DNA of 64,000 nt from Betaproteobacteria bacterium (GTDB taxonomy: Bacteria > Pseudomonadota > Gammaproteobacteria > Burkholderiales > SG8-41): assembly GCA_025363435.1 (NCBI GenBank), contig JANYDY010000115.1, forward strand, positions 21,484 to 85,483, written 5' to 3'. The notes beneath the pieces are model-generated. The model was not told where the DNA came from. It made no database searches and was given only the letters and a program-made list of their open reading frames with translations. Below are positions 55,766-64,000 of this stretch, one piece after another. The position numbers and the translations under genes were made by a program. The first letter of the stretch is position 1. The number at the start of each line of letters is the position of its first letter.

Positions 55766-56616
55766 TGAGCAGTCTGAATTTTGTAATCGGACTCGTGCTG
55801 GTGGCAGCTATTGTCATCGGCGTGGTTCTTATACAGCTTGCCGAGGAATTTCTGCGGCGGCAGAAAAAAAACATTGCGACCACCGCAAAAAGCGGCCTCG
55901 ACGATATGTTCATATTTGTCGATCCGACGAAAATTTTTTACTACAATGTGGTTGCGCTAATTGTAATTCCACTGGTGCTTTGGTTACTGTTCGATGCGGC
56001 GATTCTGGCGATTGCGGCGGCTGTCATTGTCACGATCATGCCGAAATTTGTAGTCAGTCATTTGCGCAAGCGTCGCCTCAAACTGTTCGAGCGCCAGTTG
56101 CCGGACGCGCTGTTGATGATTTCGGGTGGCATGCGCGCTGGCGCCAGCCTGACGGTAGCGCTCGAATCGATGGTCAAGGAACAGAAGCCGCCGCTCGCGC
56201 AGGAATTCGAATTGATGCTGCGCGAACAGCGTTTGGGCGTGGATTTTGATACTGCGCTGAAGAATATGGAAAAACGCATGCCGCTGCAGGATTTCATCCT
56301 GGTGGTTGCCGGCATGCGGATTTCGCGCGAGGTCGGCGGCAATTTTGCTGAGATACTTGAGACGCTGGCGGATACGTTGCGGCGCAAACACCAGATGGAA
56401 GGCAAGATCGACGCTCTTACGGCGCAGGGCCGCATGCAGGGCCTGATCATGACCTGTTTGCCGCTGTTTCTGCTGCTGGCCCTGACCAAGATGGAACCGG
56501 AAGCGATGGCGCCGATGTACAACACGCTGGTCGGTTGGGCGACGCTGGCGGTGGTGGCGGCGATGGAAGTCATCGGCTATTTTGCAATTCAGAAAGTTGT
56601 CACGATAGACGTCTGA
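55765..56616 (+). CDS. tadB: Tad platform protein TadB
   Basis: Inner-membrane platform protein of the type II secretion F family, 283 residues, with a first helix at 5-25, helices around 55-85 and a C-terminal pair. The central T2SF domain reads LFERQLPDALLMISGGMRAGASL. Its ATG overlaps the tadA stop by one base (TGATG), and its stop overlaps tadC. Confidence 0.92.
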   Translation: MSSLNFVIGLVLVAAIVIGVVLIQLAEEFLRRQKKNIATTAKSGLDDMFIFVDPTKIFYYNVVALIVIPLVLWLLFDAAILAIAAAVIVTIMPKFVVSHLRKRRLKLFERQLPDALLMISGGMRAGASLTVALESMVKEQKPPLAQEFELMLREQRLGVDFDTALKNMEKRMPLQDFILVVAGMRISREVGGNFAEILETLADTLRRKHQMEGKIDALTAQGRMQGLIMTCLPLFLLLALTKMEPEAMAPMYNTLVGWATLAVVAAMEVIGYFAIQKVVTIDV

Positions 56617-57500
56617 TGAGCGACCTGACGCTGGCAATGACGGTAGGCGGACTGATCGGCGTTTGTGCGCTGTTTCTGTTCTATAGCCTCGGCTCACTCA
56701 AGGCCGAAGTGCCCTCTGAAGACCGCGAGTACATGGATCCGCTGCCGTTCGCGTTGCGTTTGATGTGGCCAGTCGTGCGTTTTCTCGAATTTCACCTGTG
56801 CGCATTTATTCCGCCGGATTCGCTCGAGCGCACGCACGAAAAATTGCAGCTTACCGGTGTGGGTTATCTGCTGAACGCCGAGCAGTTTTATGCAGTGCGT
56901 ATCGTTTCGGTGCTGGCTGTTTTCGGTATGACGTATTTCGGCCTCGAGATGTTGCAAAAGGAATCGACGAATACCCTGTTGTTCAGCCTGCTGCTCGGTT
57001 ATTTTTATCCCGAGATCTGGTTGCGCGATGTGCGTGCGCGCCGCTACAAGGCGGTGCAGAAAGCGCTGCCGGTGTATCTCGACTTCATTACGATGGCGGT
57101 CGAAGCCGGGCTGAATCTGACCGGCGCGATCAATCAGGCTATGGACAAAGGTCCGGCCGGGCCGCTGCGCCACGAATTTTTTATGGTGGTGCGTGATCTG
57201 CGTTCAGGCCTGCCGCGTGCCGACGCCTTGCGGCGTATGGAAAAACGTCTTGCCATGTCGGAGATCACCAGCTTTGTCGGTACCGTCATCCAGGCCGAAA
57301 AAATGGGCGCTTCACTGGGCGCCGCACTGCGCTCGCAGGCCGAACAACGACGCACCGAACGCTTTCAGCGCGCCGAGAAACAGGCCATGGAGGCGCCGGT
57401 CAAACTGATCGGCCCGCTGATGATGTTTATTTTCCCGGTGACCTTTATTGTGCTTGGTTTTCCGATTGTCATGAAGTTCCTGAACTCGGGGATGTTTTGA
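56616..57500 (+). CDS. tadC: Tad platform protein TadC
   Basis: Second T2SF platform protein, 294 residues, with an N-terminal helix (about 7-27), two central helices and a C-terminal helix. The T2SF domain reads ALPVYLDFITMAVEAGLNL. ATG 56616 overlaps the tadB stop by one base. The reading frame is open further upstream inside tadB but that part is not TadC-like. Confidence 0.92.
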   Translation: MSDLTLAMTVGGLIGVCALFLFYSLGSLKAEVPSEDREYMDPLPFALRLMWPVVRFLEFHLCAFIPPDSLERTHEKLQLTGVGYLLNAEQFYAVRIVSVLAVFGMTYFGLEMLQKESTNTLLFSLLLGYFYPEIWLRDVRARRYKAVQKALPVYLDFITMAVEAGLNLTGAINQAMDKGPAGPLRHEFFMVVRDLRSGLPRADALRRMEKRLAMSEITSFVGTVIQAEKMGASLGAALRSQAEQRRTERFQRAEKQAMEAPVKLIGPLMMFIFPVTFIVLGFPIVMKFLNSGMF

Positions 57501-57853
57501 AGCTGGGCGCAGTCTACGAAGAGGGCGGCCGCTGCGTCGTCTCGCGGGTGTGGCGCGCCGCGAGTGCGCCTGAGCGCATGCGCGGCCTGCTCGGCCGCCC
57601 GCCGCTTGCGCACGACGAAGGAATGCTGATCGAGGCCTGCGGCATGGTGCATACCTTCGGCATGAAATACCGGCTCGATCTTGCATTTCTGGATTCGCTC
57701 GGGCGCGTCTGCAAGCTGGTGCACGAACTGCGGCCGGCGCGCTGCGCGGGCAGTTTCCGCGCGAAATCGACGCTTGAACTCGCACCCGGCACGCTGGAAA
57801 AAACCAGGCTCCGGATCGGCGACCGCCTCAACTGGCAGGAAGCGGCAACATGA
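57497..57853 (+). CDS. DUF192 family protein inside the Tad operon
   Basis: A 118-residue DUF192 protein, with RMRGLLGRPPLAHDEGMLI, HTFGMKYRLDLAFLD and the C-terminal LELAPGTLEKTRLRIGDRL pattern. There is no signal peptide from this start, whereas many DUF192 proteins are exported. The start is TTG at 57497, overlapping the tadC stop by 4 bases; the stop overlaps the TPR gene. Function unknown; the tight overlaps make it a true member of the operon. Confidence 0.82.
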   Translation: MKLGAVYEEGGRCVVSRVWRAASAPERMRGLLGRPPLAHDEGMLIEACGMVHTFGMKYRLDLAFLDSLGRVCKLVHELRPARCAGSFRAKSTLELAPGTLEKTRLRIGDRLNWQEAAT

Positions 57854-58356
57854 ATCTTCACCGCTGCGCCGCGGCTGTATTGTTTCTGGCAATGATTTCG
57901 GGTTGCACCATGCTCGGCAGCCACGGCGGCGGCGACGATCTGCTCAGAATGCAGCGTGAGGCGCAGGCGGCTTTCGACAACGGCGACGATGCGCGTGCGG
58001 AAGTGTTGTTCAAGGCGCTGGTTCGCGCCATACCGAACGATGCGGAGACCTGGCTGCGGCTGGGCAATCTTTACGCGCGTACCAACAATGCCGATCAGGC
58101 GGTGGAAGCCTATATGAAATCGCTGTCGTTGAACAACAACGATTCGCGCGCCTGGAATAACCTCGGCATCGTGCGCCTGCGCCAGTCGTGGGCGGCGCTG
58201 ATACGCGCCAACGCGCTGGCTGATCCGAAAGATCCGGCGTTTGCCAACAGCAGCGAGACCGTCAAGGTGCTCGAACAATTACCTTCGATCGCAGACCTCA
58301 AAGCGGCAAAGCCGGCCGCCGGTGCCGAACCGCGCAAAGCGGGGGCGCAGAAATGA
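57850..58356 (+). CDS. tadD: TPR lipoprotein (TadD-like)
   Basis: A 168-residue lipoprotein with lipobox ISGC (C19 as mature start) and about two and a half tetratricopeptide repeats (around 35-110: AEVLFKALVRAIPNDAETW, LGNLYARTNNADQAVEAY, SRAWNNLGIVRLRQ). TadD in other Tad loci is a TPR lipoprotein that helps the secretin insert. The Lys/Ala-rich C-terminus is disordered. It overlaps neighbours by 4 bases on both sides. Confidence 0.85.
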   Translation: MNLHRCAAAVLFLAMISGCTMLGSHGGGDDLLRMQREAQAAFDNGDDARAEVLFKALVRAIPNDAETWLRLGNLYARTNNADQAVEAYMKSLSLNNNDSRAWNNLGIVRLRQSWAALIRANALADPKDPAFANSSETVKVLEQLPSIADLKAAKPAAGAEPRKAGAQK

Positions 58357-59207
58357 TCGCGCCGGTCGTGGCGTACCGGCTGTTTGCACGCGCAGTGCCG
58401 CAGCGCGGCCAGGCGATGATTGAGTACTTGATCATTTTCCCGGCGCTGCTCCTGCTGGTCATGGGGGCGATTCAGTTTGCGCTGATTTACCAGGCGAAGT
58501 TCACGCTTAACTACGCGACCTTCATGGCGGCGCGACAGGGCGCGCTGAAGAACGCCAAACTGACGCCGATCAAGGACGGCCTCGCCGCCGGCATGACGCC
58601 ACTGTTCATGCGCACCACCAGCTCGCCGGATGTCGGCGATCTGGCAAAGGCGCGTGTTATTGCGATGATCGAAGCATTCAATCCGCTCACTACCAAGGTC
58701 GAGATTATCAGTCCGACCAAGCAGGCGCACATTGACATGGGCAATAACATCCCGAACGATAACCTGATGTACCGCAGCACCTCCGGCGATGGCATGTCCG
58801 TGCAGGATGCCAACCTGTTGAAAATCCGCGTCACCTATTGCGTCAGATTGATCGTGCCCTTCGTCAACCGCGTGATTTATGCGCTGTCCAACGGCATTAC
58901 GGGCGCGAAAAATCTCACCGACGAATCATTCTGGGTATCGCCGTCGGCACCGACGACGCCCAATATGTGCACGATGCCTTCCGATACGGTCGCCAGTCTC
59001 GTCAGCAAGCTCGATGATGTTTCCGGCATGCCCGCGGACATCAAAAACGCGATTGGCGCCGCCGGAAATTCAGTGGCAGACCTGCTCAACAACATTCCGA
59101 CGACCATTCCGTTTCTGAACTGGAACATCGCCGGTATGCGTATTCCGATCACCGCCGAGGCGATCGTGCGCATGCAAAGTCCGGTAGCGGTCGATAATCT
59201 GCCCTGA
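58353..59207 (+). CDS. tadE: TadE-like pseudopilin
   Basis: A 284-residue protein with the TadE signature RGQAMIEYLIIFPALLLLVMG (in part: GQAMIEYLIIFPALLLL), where the Glu-Tyr pair follows the prepilin-type glycine. The C-terminal periplasmic domain has cysteines at about 169 and 208 and no known fold. Last gene of the Tad operon on this strand. Confidence 0.85.
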   Translation: MIAPVVAYRLFARAVPQRGQAMIEYLIIFPALLLLVMGAIQFALIYQAKFTLNYATFMAARQGALKNAKLTPIKDGLAAGMTPLFMRTTSSPDVGDLAKARVIAMIEAFNPLTTKVEIISPTKQAHIDMGNNIPNDNLMYRSTSGDGMSVQDANLLKIRVTYCVRLIVPFVNRVIYALSNGITGAKNLTDESFWVSPSAPTTPNMCTMPSDTVASLVSKLDDVSGMPADIKNAIGAAGNSVADLLNNIPTTIPFLNWNIAGMRIPITAEAIVRMQSPVAVDNLP

Positions 59208-59289
59208 TCGGTCGCGCGCTGCGTTTGGCTGGAAGTAGTGCCTGATGCGATTGATGCGGACCGGCGTCGTCAGCCTTGCCCCGTAGTTC

Positions 59290-62200
59290 CTAACGGCGCG
59301 GCGTGCCCGGGCCGTTGCCGCGGCCTTCCCGATACAAATTCACGCCGTCGCCCTGTACTGCCAGCACCGGCGCCGGCAATGCACTGGTACTCGGTGCCGC
59401 AAGCGCGACCGGCGTCGCGGCGCCTGCTGCGGGTGCTGCAGGATTCGCCGGTTTTGCCGCGGGCGGGGCGACAATTCCTTTTGCAATTACTGCGTCGTTA
59501 TTTGCGGTCGGCGCAGGCGTATTGTTGCCGCCCGTTGCAGCCGCGAGCGGTTTTGCCGCGGGTTTCCCGCCGCTGCTTGCAGCGATAGCGACGCACGAGC
59601 CACCGCCACCGGGCGCGGCAGCTGTGCCGGGCGGGCAGTTCACTGTTGCCTGATTTGAGTTGCTGTCGCTCGCGGTTGCAGTACCGCTAGACGCGGTGCC
59701 GCCGCCAGTCGTCGAGCCACCGGGATCGGTCGAGCCACCGGTGCCGCCGGTTGTGCCGCCACCGGTACCACCGGTCGAACCGCTTGATGCCGTTGAAGTG
59801 CCGCCGCCGGGCGTCGAGCCACCGGGGTCGGTCGAGCCACCAGTGCCGCCGGTTGTGCCGCCGCCGGTGCCACCGGTCGAACCGCTTGATGCCGTTGAGG
59901 TGCCGCCACCGCCGGTAGTCGAACCACCGGGCTCGGTTGAGCCACCGGTGCCGCCGGTTGTGCCGCCACCGGTGCCACCGGTTGTGCCGCCACCGGTGCC
60001 ACCGGTCGAACCGCTTGATGCTGTTGAGGTGCCACCGCCGCCGGTAGTCGAACCACCGGGATCGGTTGAGCCACCGGTGCCGCCGGTTGTGCCGCCGCCA
60101 GCACCGCTGGTCGAACCGCTTGATGCCGTTGAGGTGCCGCCACCGCCGGTAGTCGAACCACCGGGATCGGTCGAGCCACCAGTGCCGCCGGTCGTGCCGC
60201 CGCCGGTGCCACCGGTCGAACCGGTTGATGCCGTTGAAGTGCCACCACCTGTCGTCGAACCACCGGGATCGGTTGAACCACCGGTGCCGCCGGTTGTTCC
60301 GCCGCCAGTACCGCCGGTGGGCGTGCCTCCGCCACCGGTACCAGTTGTTCCACCGGGCGTAGTCGAACCCGGATCAACGCCGGCGACCGGACCAGTGGGT
60401 GCGGGCGGGCCGGCGGGATCGGGCGGGGTGCCGCCAGGTGTAGTCGAACCCGGATCGACACCGGCGACCGGACCAGTGGGTGCGGGCGGACCGGCGGGAT
60501 CAGGCGGTGCGCCGCCGGGTGTAGTCGAACCCGGATCGACGCCTGCGACCGGACCAGTGGGTGCAGGCGGACCGGCGGGATCAGGCGCGGTGCCGCCGGG
60601 CGTAGTCGAACCCGGATCGACGCCTGCGACCGGACCTGTGGGTGCAGGCGGACCGGCGGGATCAGGCGGTGTGCCGCCAGGTGTAGTCGAGCCCGGATCA
60701 ACGCCTGCAACCGGACCTGTGGGTGCGGGCGGACCGGCGGGGTCGGGCGGTGTTCCACCGGATGTTGTTGTTCCGGGATCAATAGCGACGGGACCGATCG
60801 GTGTCGTCGGATCGGTTGGATCGGGCGGCGTTCCACCTGGCGGTGTAGTGCCCGGATCAATAGCGACCGGACCGATCGGTGTGGTCGGATCGGGCGGTGT
60901 GGTACCCGGTGGTGTGGTGCCGGGATCGGGCGGGCCTGCGATCGGACCGACCGGTGTGGTCGGATCTGGCGGTGTGGTACCTGGTGGTGTGGTGCCCGGA
61001 TCGGGCGGACCAACAACGACCGGACCGATTGGATCAGGTGGCGTGGTTCCCGGAGGCGGTGTCGTCGGATCATCGGGCGGCACATAGGTAATGACGATGA
61101 CAGGGTCGCCGGGATCAGTCGACCCGGTACCCGGTGTTGGCAACGGACTGCCACCGGTGCCCGGCGGAGTTGTTCCGCCAGGTGGCGTGGTCGAACCCGT
61201 ACCCGGAGGGGAGGAAGGAGGTGTCGATGGTATTGTGCCGGTTGCCGTGCCTGTTGCACCACCGGTAGGACCGCTCGACGGCCCTGCAGTGCCGGGGCCA
61301 CCGCCACCACCGCCCCCGCCGCCTCCACCACCCCCGCCGCCTCCACCACCGCCTCCGCCGCCCCCACCCCCGCCACCGGGGACAACGCCGGTGCCCGGCG
61401 TCGGTGTTCCACCGGGTGTCCATGTTCCTGTGCCCGTGGGTATCGTGCCGCTGGTGCCGCTGCCGCCCGTCGCAATGGTGGCAGTCGTGTGCGTGAAAAT
61501 TGTTCCGGTAGTGGAAACCGCAAGCGTGCGGCTGCCGATGTTGAACGGCGTAACACCGGTCACCGAATCGGAACCGGTGTGAATGTTGCCGGTTAGCGTA
61601 TTGCTCGGTCCCGAACTGACCGTCGTGCCGCTGACGGTGATCGCAGCGGTCGCATTGAATTTATTGAGCAGATCAAGCGAATAATTCGTATTGATCGTCT
61701 GCTTGCTGCCGGGCAGGCCGATCAGGGTACTGGTTGCCGTGGTTGATGCCGTGCTGATCAACATGCCGGACGCCGCCGGCAATGCGCCGACGGTGGTCGA
61801 TAGATCCGCGCCTGCCGCACCGGCGCCGGTGATCTTGATCGTGTCGCCGACGTTGATGCCGGCGCTCGAATTGACAATCAGCGTGCCGCTGCCGGCGCGT
61901 ATGGTGCCGGTGGTCGTGAACGGTCCGCCGAACAGCGGCGTAATCGTTACCGTGACATTGTTGACCGCGGTGGTTGCGCTGGCGCCCAGCGTGATCAGCG
62001 GGCCGAGCGCCGATATCGTTGTGGAGAGAGTGGCGCCGCCGGGGCCTGCACCGAGCACATCGATGGTGCTGCCAGCACTGAAACCGCTGGTGGTATTGAC
62101 CGTCAGCAGATCGGAGCCCGCGGTGGCATTGCCGACTGCATTGGTGTGGTAGTCGATCGAGTTGAATACGCCGACGGTGTTCGACAGCGTATAGGGTTGC

Positions 62201-64000
62201 AATGAGACATTGACACCGGCGGCCGTCGTGTAATTGCCGGCCGCACTCGGCAGCGACAGCGTGTTTGCCTTGAACAGCAGGTTGGTGCCGGTGCTGTTCA
62301 GCGCTTCGAGCGTAATGCCGCCCGCGCCGCCGGCAACCAGCGCCAGATTGTTCACCGTGCCGACATTGTGCGCGACGATATTACCGGTGGTCGATACGTT
62401 GAGATTGCGCGCGCCCAGACTCAGCGCACCGTCGTTGCCGATGAATACATTGCCGGTCTGCCGCGGTGTGCCGGTAATGCCCAGCGGGAAGGTCGGCGGG
62501 AAAGTACCGCTGGTGTCACCGCCGATGGTGAGGTTGGCCTGCGGATGAAATTGATTGAGCAGCGCCGACGAATAATTGGTCGAGCCGGCGCCGACCGCCG
62601 TATTGGTAACTGCGGCGCCCGCTACCGCTGCCGTCACCAGATCGTTGATGGTGACGGAGGTGCCGGTGATGGCAGTGATCGATGTCGTCAATGCGGCGCC
62701 GCCGACGCCGGCGCCGGCGACAACGATGGTGTCGCCGACCGCGAAGCCGGTGCCCGAGCCAACCGTCAGCACCTTGGGCTGAGTGATCGCGGCATTCGTT
62801 ATTGCCGTGGTCACCGCGGTACCGACGACGATTGCGGACGACGCCGGCAGCGCGTTTACAGTCGCCACCAGCGCAGCGCTAGCCGCGCCCGCGCCGGCAA
62901 CGCTGATGCTGTCGCCGGGGTTGATGCCCGCGCTCGATGAAATAATCAATGTGCTCGAGCCGCTGCGGATCGAGCCGGTTGTGGTGAATGTTGCGCCGAC
63001 TGTCGGGGTAACGGTGACAACAACGTCGGTTACGTTAGTGGCGGCAGCGCCGCTGAGTGTGACGAGCGGGCCCAGCCCGGTAATCGTGGTTCGTACCGAA
63101 GCGCCGGCAGTGCCGGCGCCGGCGATATCAATGGTGTCGCCTTTACTGAATCCGCTGGTGGCGCTGACGGTGATGACATCGGTTGTTGCCGCGGCAGTGC
63201 CGGATATCGACAGATTGCCGCCCGTGGTGGCGGCATGCGGCAGGTCGGTGCCCGTCGCATTATTAATGCCGATCACGTTGCCGGTGGTGAATGGCTGCAG
63301 CACGACATTGACGCCGGATGTGGTCAGCGCCTGGGTAATCGTCAGGTTATCGGCGCGCAACAAAATATTCTGACCGGAACTGTTGAGCAGCGTGATCGTT
63401 TGTTTTGCGCCGGCGGCTTCCGAACTCAACGCCAGATTGCCGGTGACGTTGATCGCCGCGGCGCTCAGATCGCCGCCGGTGCGCAGTGTCACATTGCCGG
63501 CGCGCAGATCCTTGTTCTCGCCGATGCGATAGGTCGAGGTCGCATCGGGCGTCGTCGTCCACGCGCTTGCAATTATCAGTTTGTGCGCGTCGTTGCTGGT
63601 GATCGTCGCGATCTGGCCGACGCCGGTGCCGCCGGTGATTTCGATTTTTCTGCCGGCATGCTGATTGGTGGCGAAGGTGCTGTTGTTATCGGTCAGCGAC
63701 GAGGCCGGCACGGTGGCGCCGCTGCTTGCCGTGCCGGTGGTTGCAACGTCCTGCACACCGAGCGTAAATGCGGTTAACGCGCCGGTGCGCGCAGTGTTGT
63801 CGATGGTGGCATCCTTGCTGCCGTTGAGCAGCAGGGATGCGACATTGGTTTTCAGATCGAAGGTGCCCTTGCCGACTTCAGCAGTCAGATTGAGCAGGCT
63901 CGCTTCGATGCTGCCCGAGCCGGTGGTTGTTGCTTTCGTGTCGCCAACCAGAAACAGCAGCAGTTGGCCGGTGCGGTCGGTCACCGGCGAGGTATCGTCG
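59290..64000 (-). CDS. Giant repetitive adhesin-like exoprotein (5' end beyond window)
   Basis: A minus-strand frame of at least 1,570 residues, open through base 64000, so the N-terminus lies outside. The N-terminal visible part has beta-helix-like Gly/Thr/Ser/Val repeats with two large duplicated units, each containing VNVxLQPxTxxNxxG and several GDTIxVxGAG modules. This resembles filamentous haemagglutinin-type adhesins. It is followed by a 27-Gly run, Pro/Asp/Thr-Gly repeats, Gly/Ser/Thr repeats and an Ala/Pro-rich tail ending LYREGRGNGPGTPRR. No anchor motif (LPXTG or autotransporter barrel) is seen. Codon content is skewed by the repeats. Confidence 0.75.
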   Translation of the reverse strand, partial: DDTSPVTDRTGQLLLFLVGDTKATTTGSGSIEASLLNLTAEVGKGTFDLKTNVASLLLNGSKDATIDNTARTGALTAFTLGVQDVATTGTASSGATVPASSLTDNNSTFATNQHAGRKIEITGGTGVGQIATITSNDAHKLIIASAWTTTPDATSTYRIGENKDLRAGNVTLRTGGDLSAAAINVTGNLALSSEAAGAKQTITLLNSSGQNILLRADNLTITQALTTSGVNVVLQPFTTGNVIGINNATGTDLPHAATTGGNLSISGTAAATTDVITVSATSGFSKGDTIDIAGAGTAGASVRTTITGLGPLVTLSGAAATNVTDVVVTVTPTVGATFTTTGSIRSGSSTLIISSSAGINPGDSISVAGAGAASAALVATVNALPASSAIVVGTAVTTAITNAAITQPKVLTVGSGTGFAVGDTIVVAGAGVGGAALTTSITAITGTSVTINDLVTAAVAGAAVTNTAVGAGSTNYSSALLNQFHPQANLTIGGDTSGTFPPTFPLGITGTPRQTGNVFIGNDGALSLGARNLNVSTTGNIVAHNVGTVNNLALVAGGAGGITLEALNSTGTNLLFKANTLSLPSAAGNYTTAAGVNVSLQPYTLSNTVGVFNSIDYHTNAVGNATAGSDLLTVNTTSGFSAGSTIDVLGAGPGGATLSTTISALGPLITLGASATTAVNNVTVTITPLFGGPFTTTGTIRAGSGTLIVNSSAGINVGDTIKITGAGAAGADLSTTVGALPAASGMLISTASTTATSTLIGLPGSKQTINTNYSLDLLNKFNATAAITVSGTTVSSGPSNTLTGNIHTGSDSVTGVTPFNIGSRTLAVSTTGTIFTHTTATIATGGSGTSGTIPTGTGTWTPGGTPTPGTGVVPGGGGGGGGGGGGGGGGGGGGGGGGGGGPGTAGPSSGPTGGATGTATGTIPSTPPSSPPGTGSTTPPGGTTPPGTGGSPLPTPGTGSTDPGDPVIVITYVPPDDPTTPPPGTTPPDPIGPVVVGPPDPGTTPPGTTPPDPTTPVGPIAGPPDPGTTPPGTTPPDPTTPIGPVAIDPGTTPPGGTPPDPTDPTTPIGPVAIDPGTTTSGGTPPDPAGPPAPTGPVAGVDPGSTTPGGTPPDPAGPPAPTGPVAGVDPGSTTPGGTAPDPAGPPAPTGPVAGVDPGSTTPGGAPPDPAGPPAPTGPVAGVDPGSTTPGGTPPDPAGPPAPTGPVAGVDPGSTTPGGTTGTGGGGTPTGGTGGGTTGGTGGSTDPGGSTTGGGTSTASTGSTGGTGGGTTGGTGGSTDPGGSTTGGGGTSTASSGSTSGAGGGTTGGTGGSTDPGGSTTGGGGTSTASSGSTGGTGGGTTGGTGGGTTGGTGGSTEPGGSTTGGGGTSTASSGSTGGTGGGTTGGTGGSTDPGGSTPGGGTSTASSGSTGGTGGGTTGGTGGSTDPGGSTTGGGTASSGTATASDSNSNQATVNCPPGTAAAPGGGGSCVAIAASSGGKPAAKPLAAATGGNNTPAPTANNDAVIAKGIVAPPAAKPANPAAPAAGAATPVALAAPSTSALPAPVLAVQGDGVNLYREGRGNGPGTPRR
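59695..60325 (-). repeat. Gly/Thr/Ser tandem repeats in the exoprotein
   Basis: About five to six copies of a 35-36-residue unit built on TGGTGGGTTGGTGGSTDPGGST and STASSGST phrases (each under 20 residues as written in parts). One copy carries an extra internal GGTGGGTT duplication and one reads STEPGG. The plus strand shows matching GCCACCGGT-type repeats. Confidence 0.8.
60360..60765 (-). repeat. Five 81-bp tandem repeats (27-residue Pro/Gly units)
   Basis: The plus-strand phrase AGTCGAACCC recurs at 60361, 60442, 60523 and 60604, and as AGTCGAGCCC at 60685, a constant 81-base period. Each unit encodes PPDPAGPPAPTGPVAGVD plus PGSTTPGGT with one or two changes. Degenerate relatives continue to about 61,080. 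Confidence 0.88.
61297..61377 (-). repeat. Run of about 27 consecutive glycine codons
   Basis: Twenty-seven consecutive NCC triplets on the plus strand encode glycine on the minus strand between two Pro codons. All four GGN codons are used, so it is a protein-level rather than simple nucleotide repeat. Confidence 0.85.

Noticed and set aside
59660-61087. Plus-strand open frame of 475 residues full of PPVPPVVPPP
   Set aside because: It is the antisense reading of the Gly/Pro repeat region of the exoprotein; periodic GC-rich repeats keep all frames open. No ribosome site and no independent domain.
59640-61556. Minus-strand frame of 638 residues rich in Pro, Val, Arg and Ala
   Set aside because: Shifted frame over the same repeats as the exoprotein, which itself continues open on both sides with adhesin-like sequence.

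Overview
The window reads as a moderately GC-rich proteobacterial chromosome segment, most likely a betaproteobacterium. The basis is gene content: FNR next to hemN, BamC, EnvZ/OmpR, suhB and trmJ back to back followed by cysE and iscR, and a ribosomal oxygenase paired with a small betaproteobacterial-type hypothetical. This is inference from family composition, not a database match. No rRNA, tRNA, insertion sequence, phage or CRISPR array was seen. Coding density is very high and no gap without a gene exceeds about 240 bases.

Region 1 (1-20,310) is mostly housekeeping: an FNR regulator cut by the left edge, hemN behind an FNR-type operator, homospermidine synthase, dapA-bamC, a metallo-beta-lactamase-fold hydrolase, an alanine-rich heptad-repeat lipoprotein, a ribosomal oxygenase, a Bcp-type peroxiredoxin and SlyD-like FKBP, mutS with a secreted phosphoesterase, an HD-GYP protein, an ABC-F ATPase, suhB/trmJ, and an FTR1 iron permease behind a near-perfect Fur box.

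Region 2 (20,380-29,200) is an iron-sulfur assembly block. It holds cysE with its own IscR-type site, then iscR - cysteine desulfurase - iscA/sufA - sufB - sufC - sufD - sufS - sufU - nfu. The regulator and first desulfurase are ISC-like, while the scaffold is SUF with a SufU-type sulfurtransferase. No iscU, hscBA, fdx or sufE is present.

Region 3 (29,200-41,600) contains a DUF457 membrane protein, an amrB-amrA-amrS-mfd-serB gene run on the minus strand (with an inverted pair of REP-like palindromes inserted in frame inside mfd), ispD-ispF, a small secreted protein, a cyclic-nucleotide-binding protein and ompR-envZ.

Region 4 (41,800-46,800) is accessory. A tiny membrane peptide, two small secreted proteins (one built from six CxxxPxxC staples in a 40-residue alternating repeat) and a DUF1800-DUF1501 pair form an apparent operon. 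It is followed by a stand-alone DGQHR (DndB-like) protein behind a perfect 17-bp palindrome.

Region 5 (47,600-59,200) is a Tad/Flp pilus locus: two Flp-type prepilins, TadG- and TadE-like minor pilins, CpaB/RcpC, secretin, a TadA ATPase with an N-terminal FHA domain, TadB, TadC, a DUF192 protein and a TPR lipoprotein. TadZ/CpaE and the prepilin peptidase are not in the window. Facing it and running off the right edge is a giant, repetitive, adhesin-like exoprotein (59,290-64,000) with 27-residue Pro/Gly repeats and a run of about 27 consecutive glycines.
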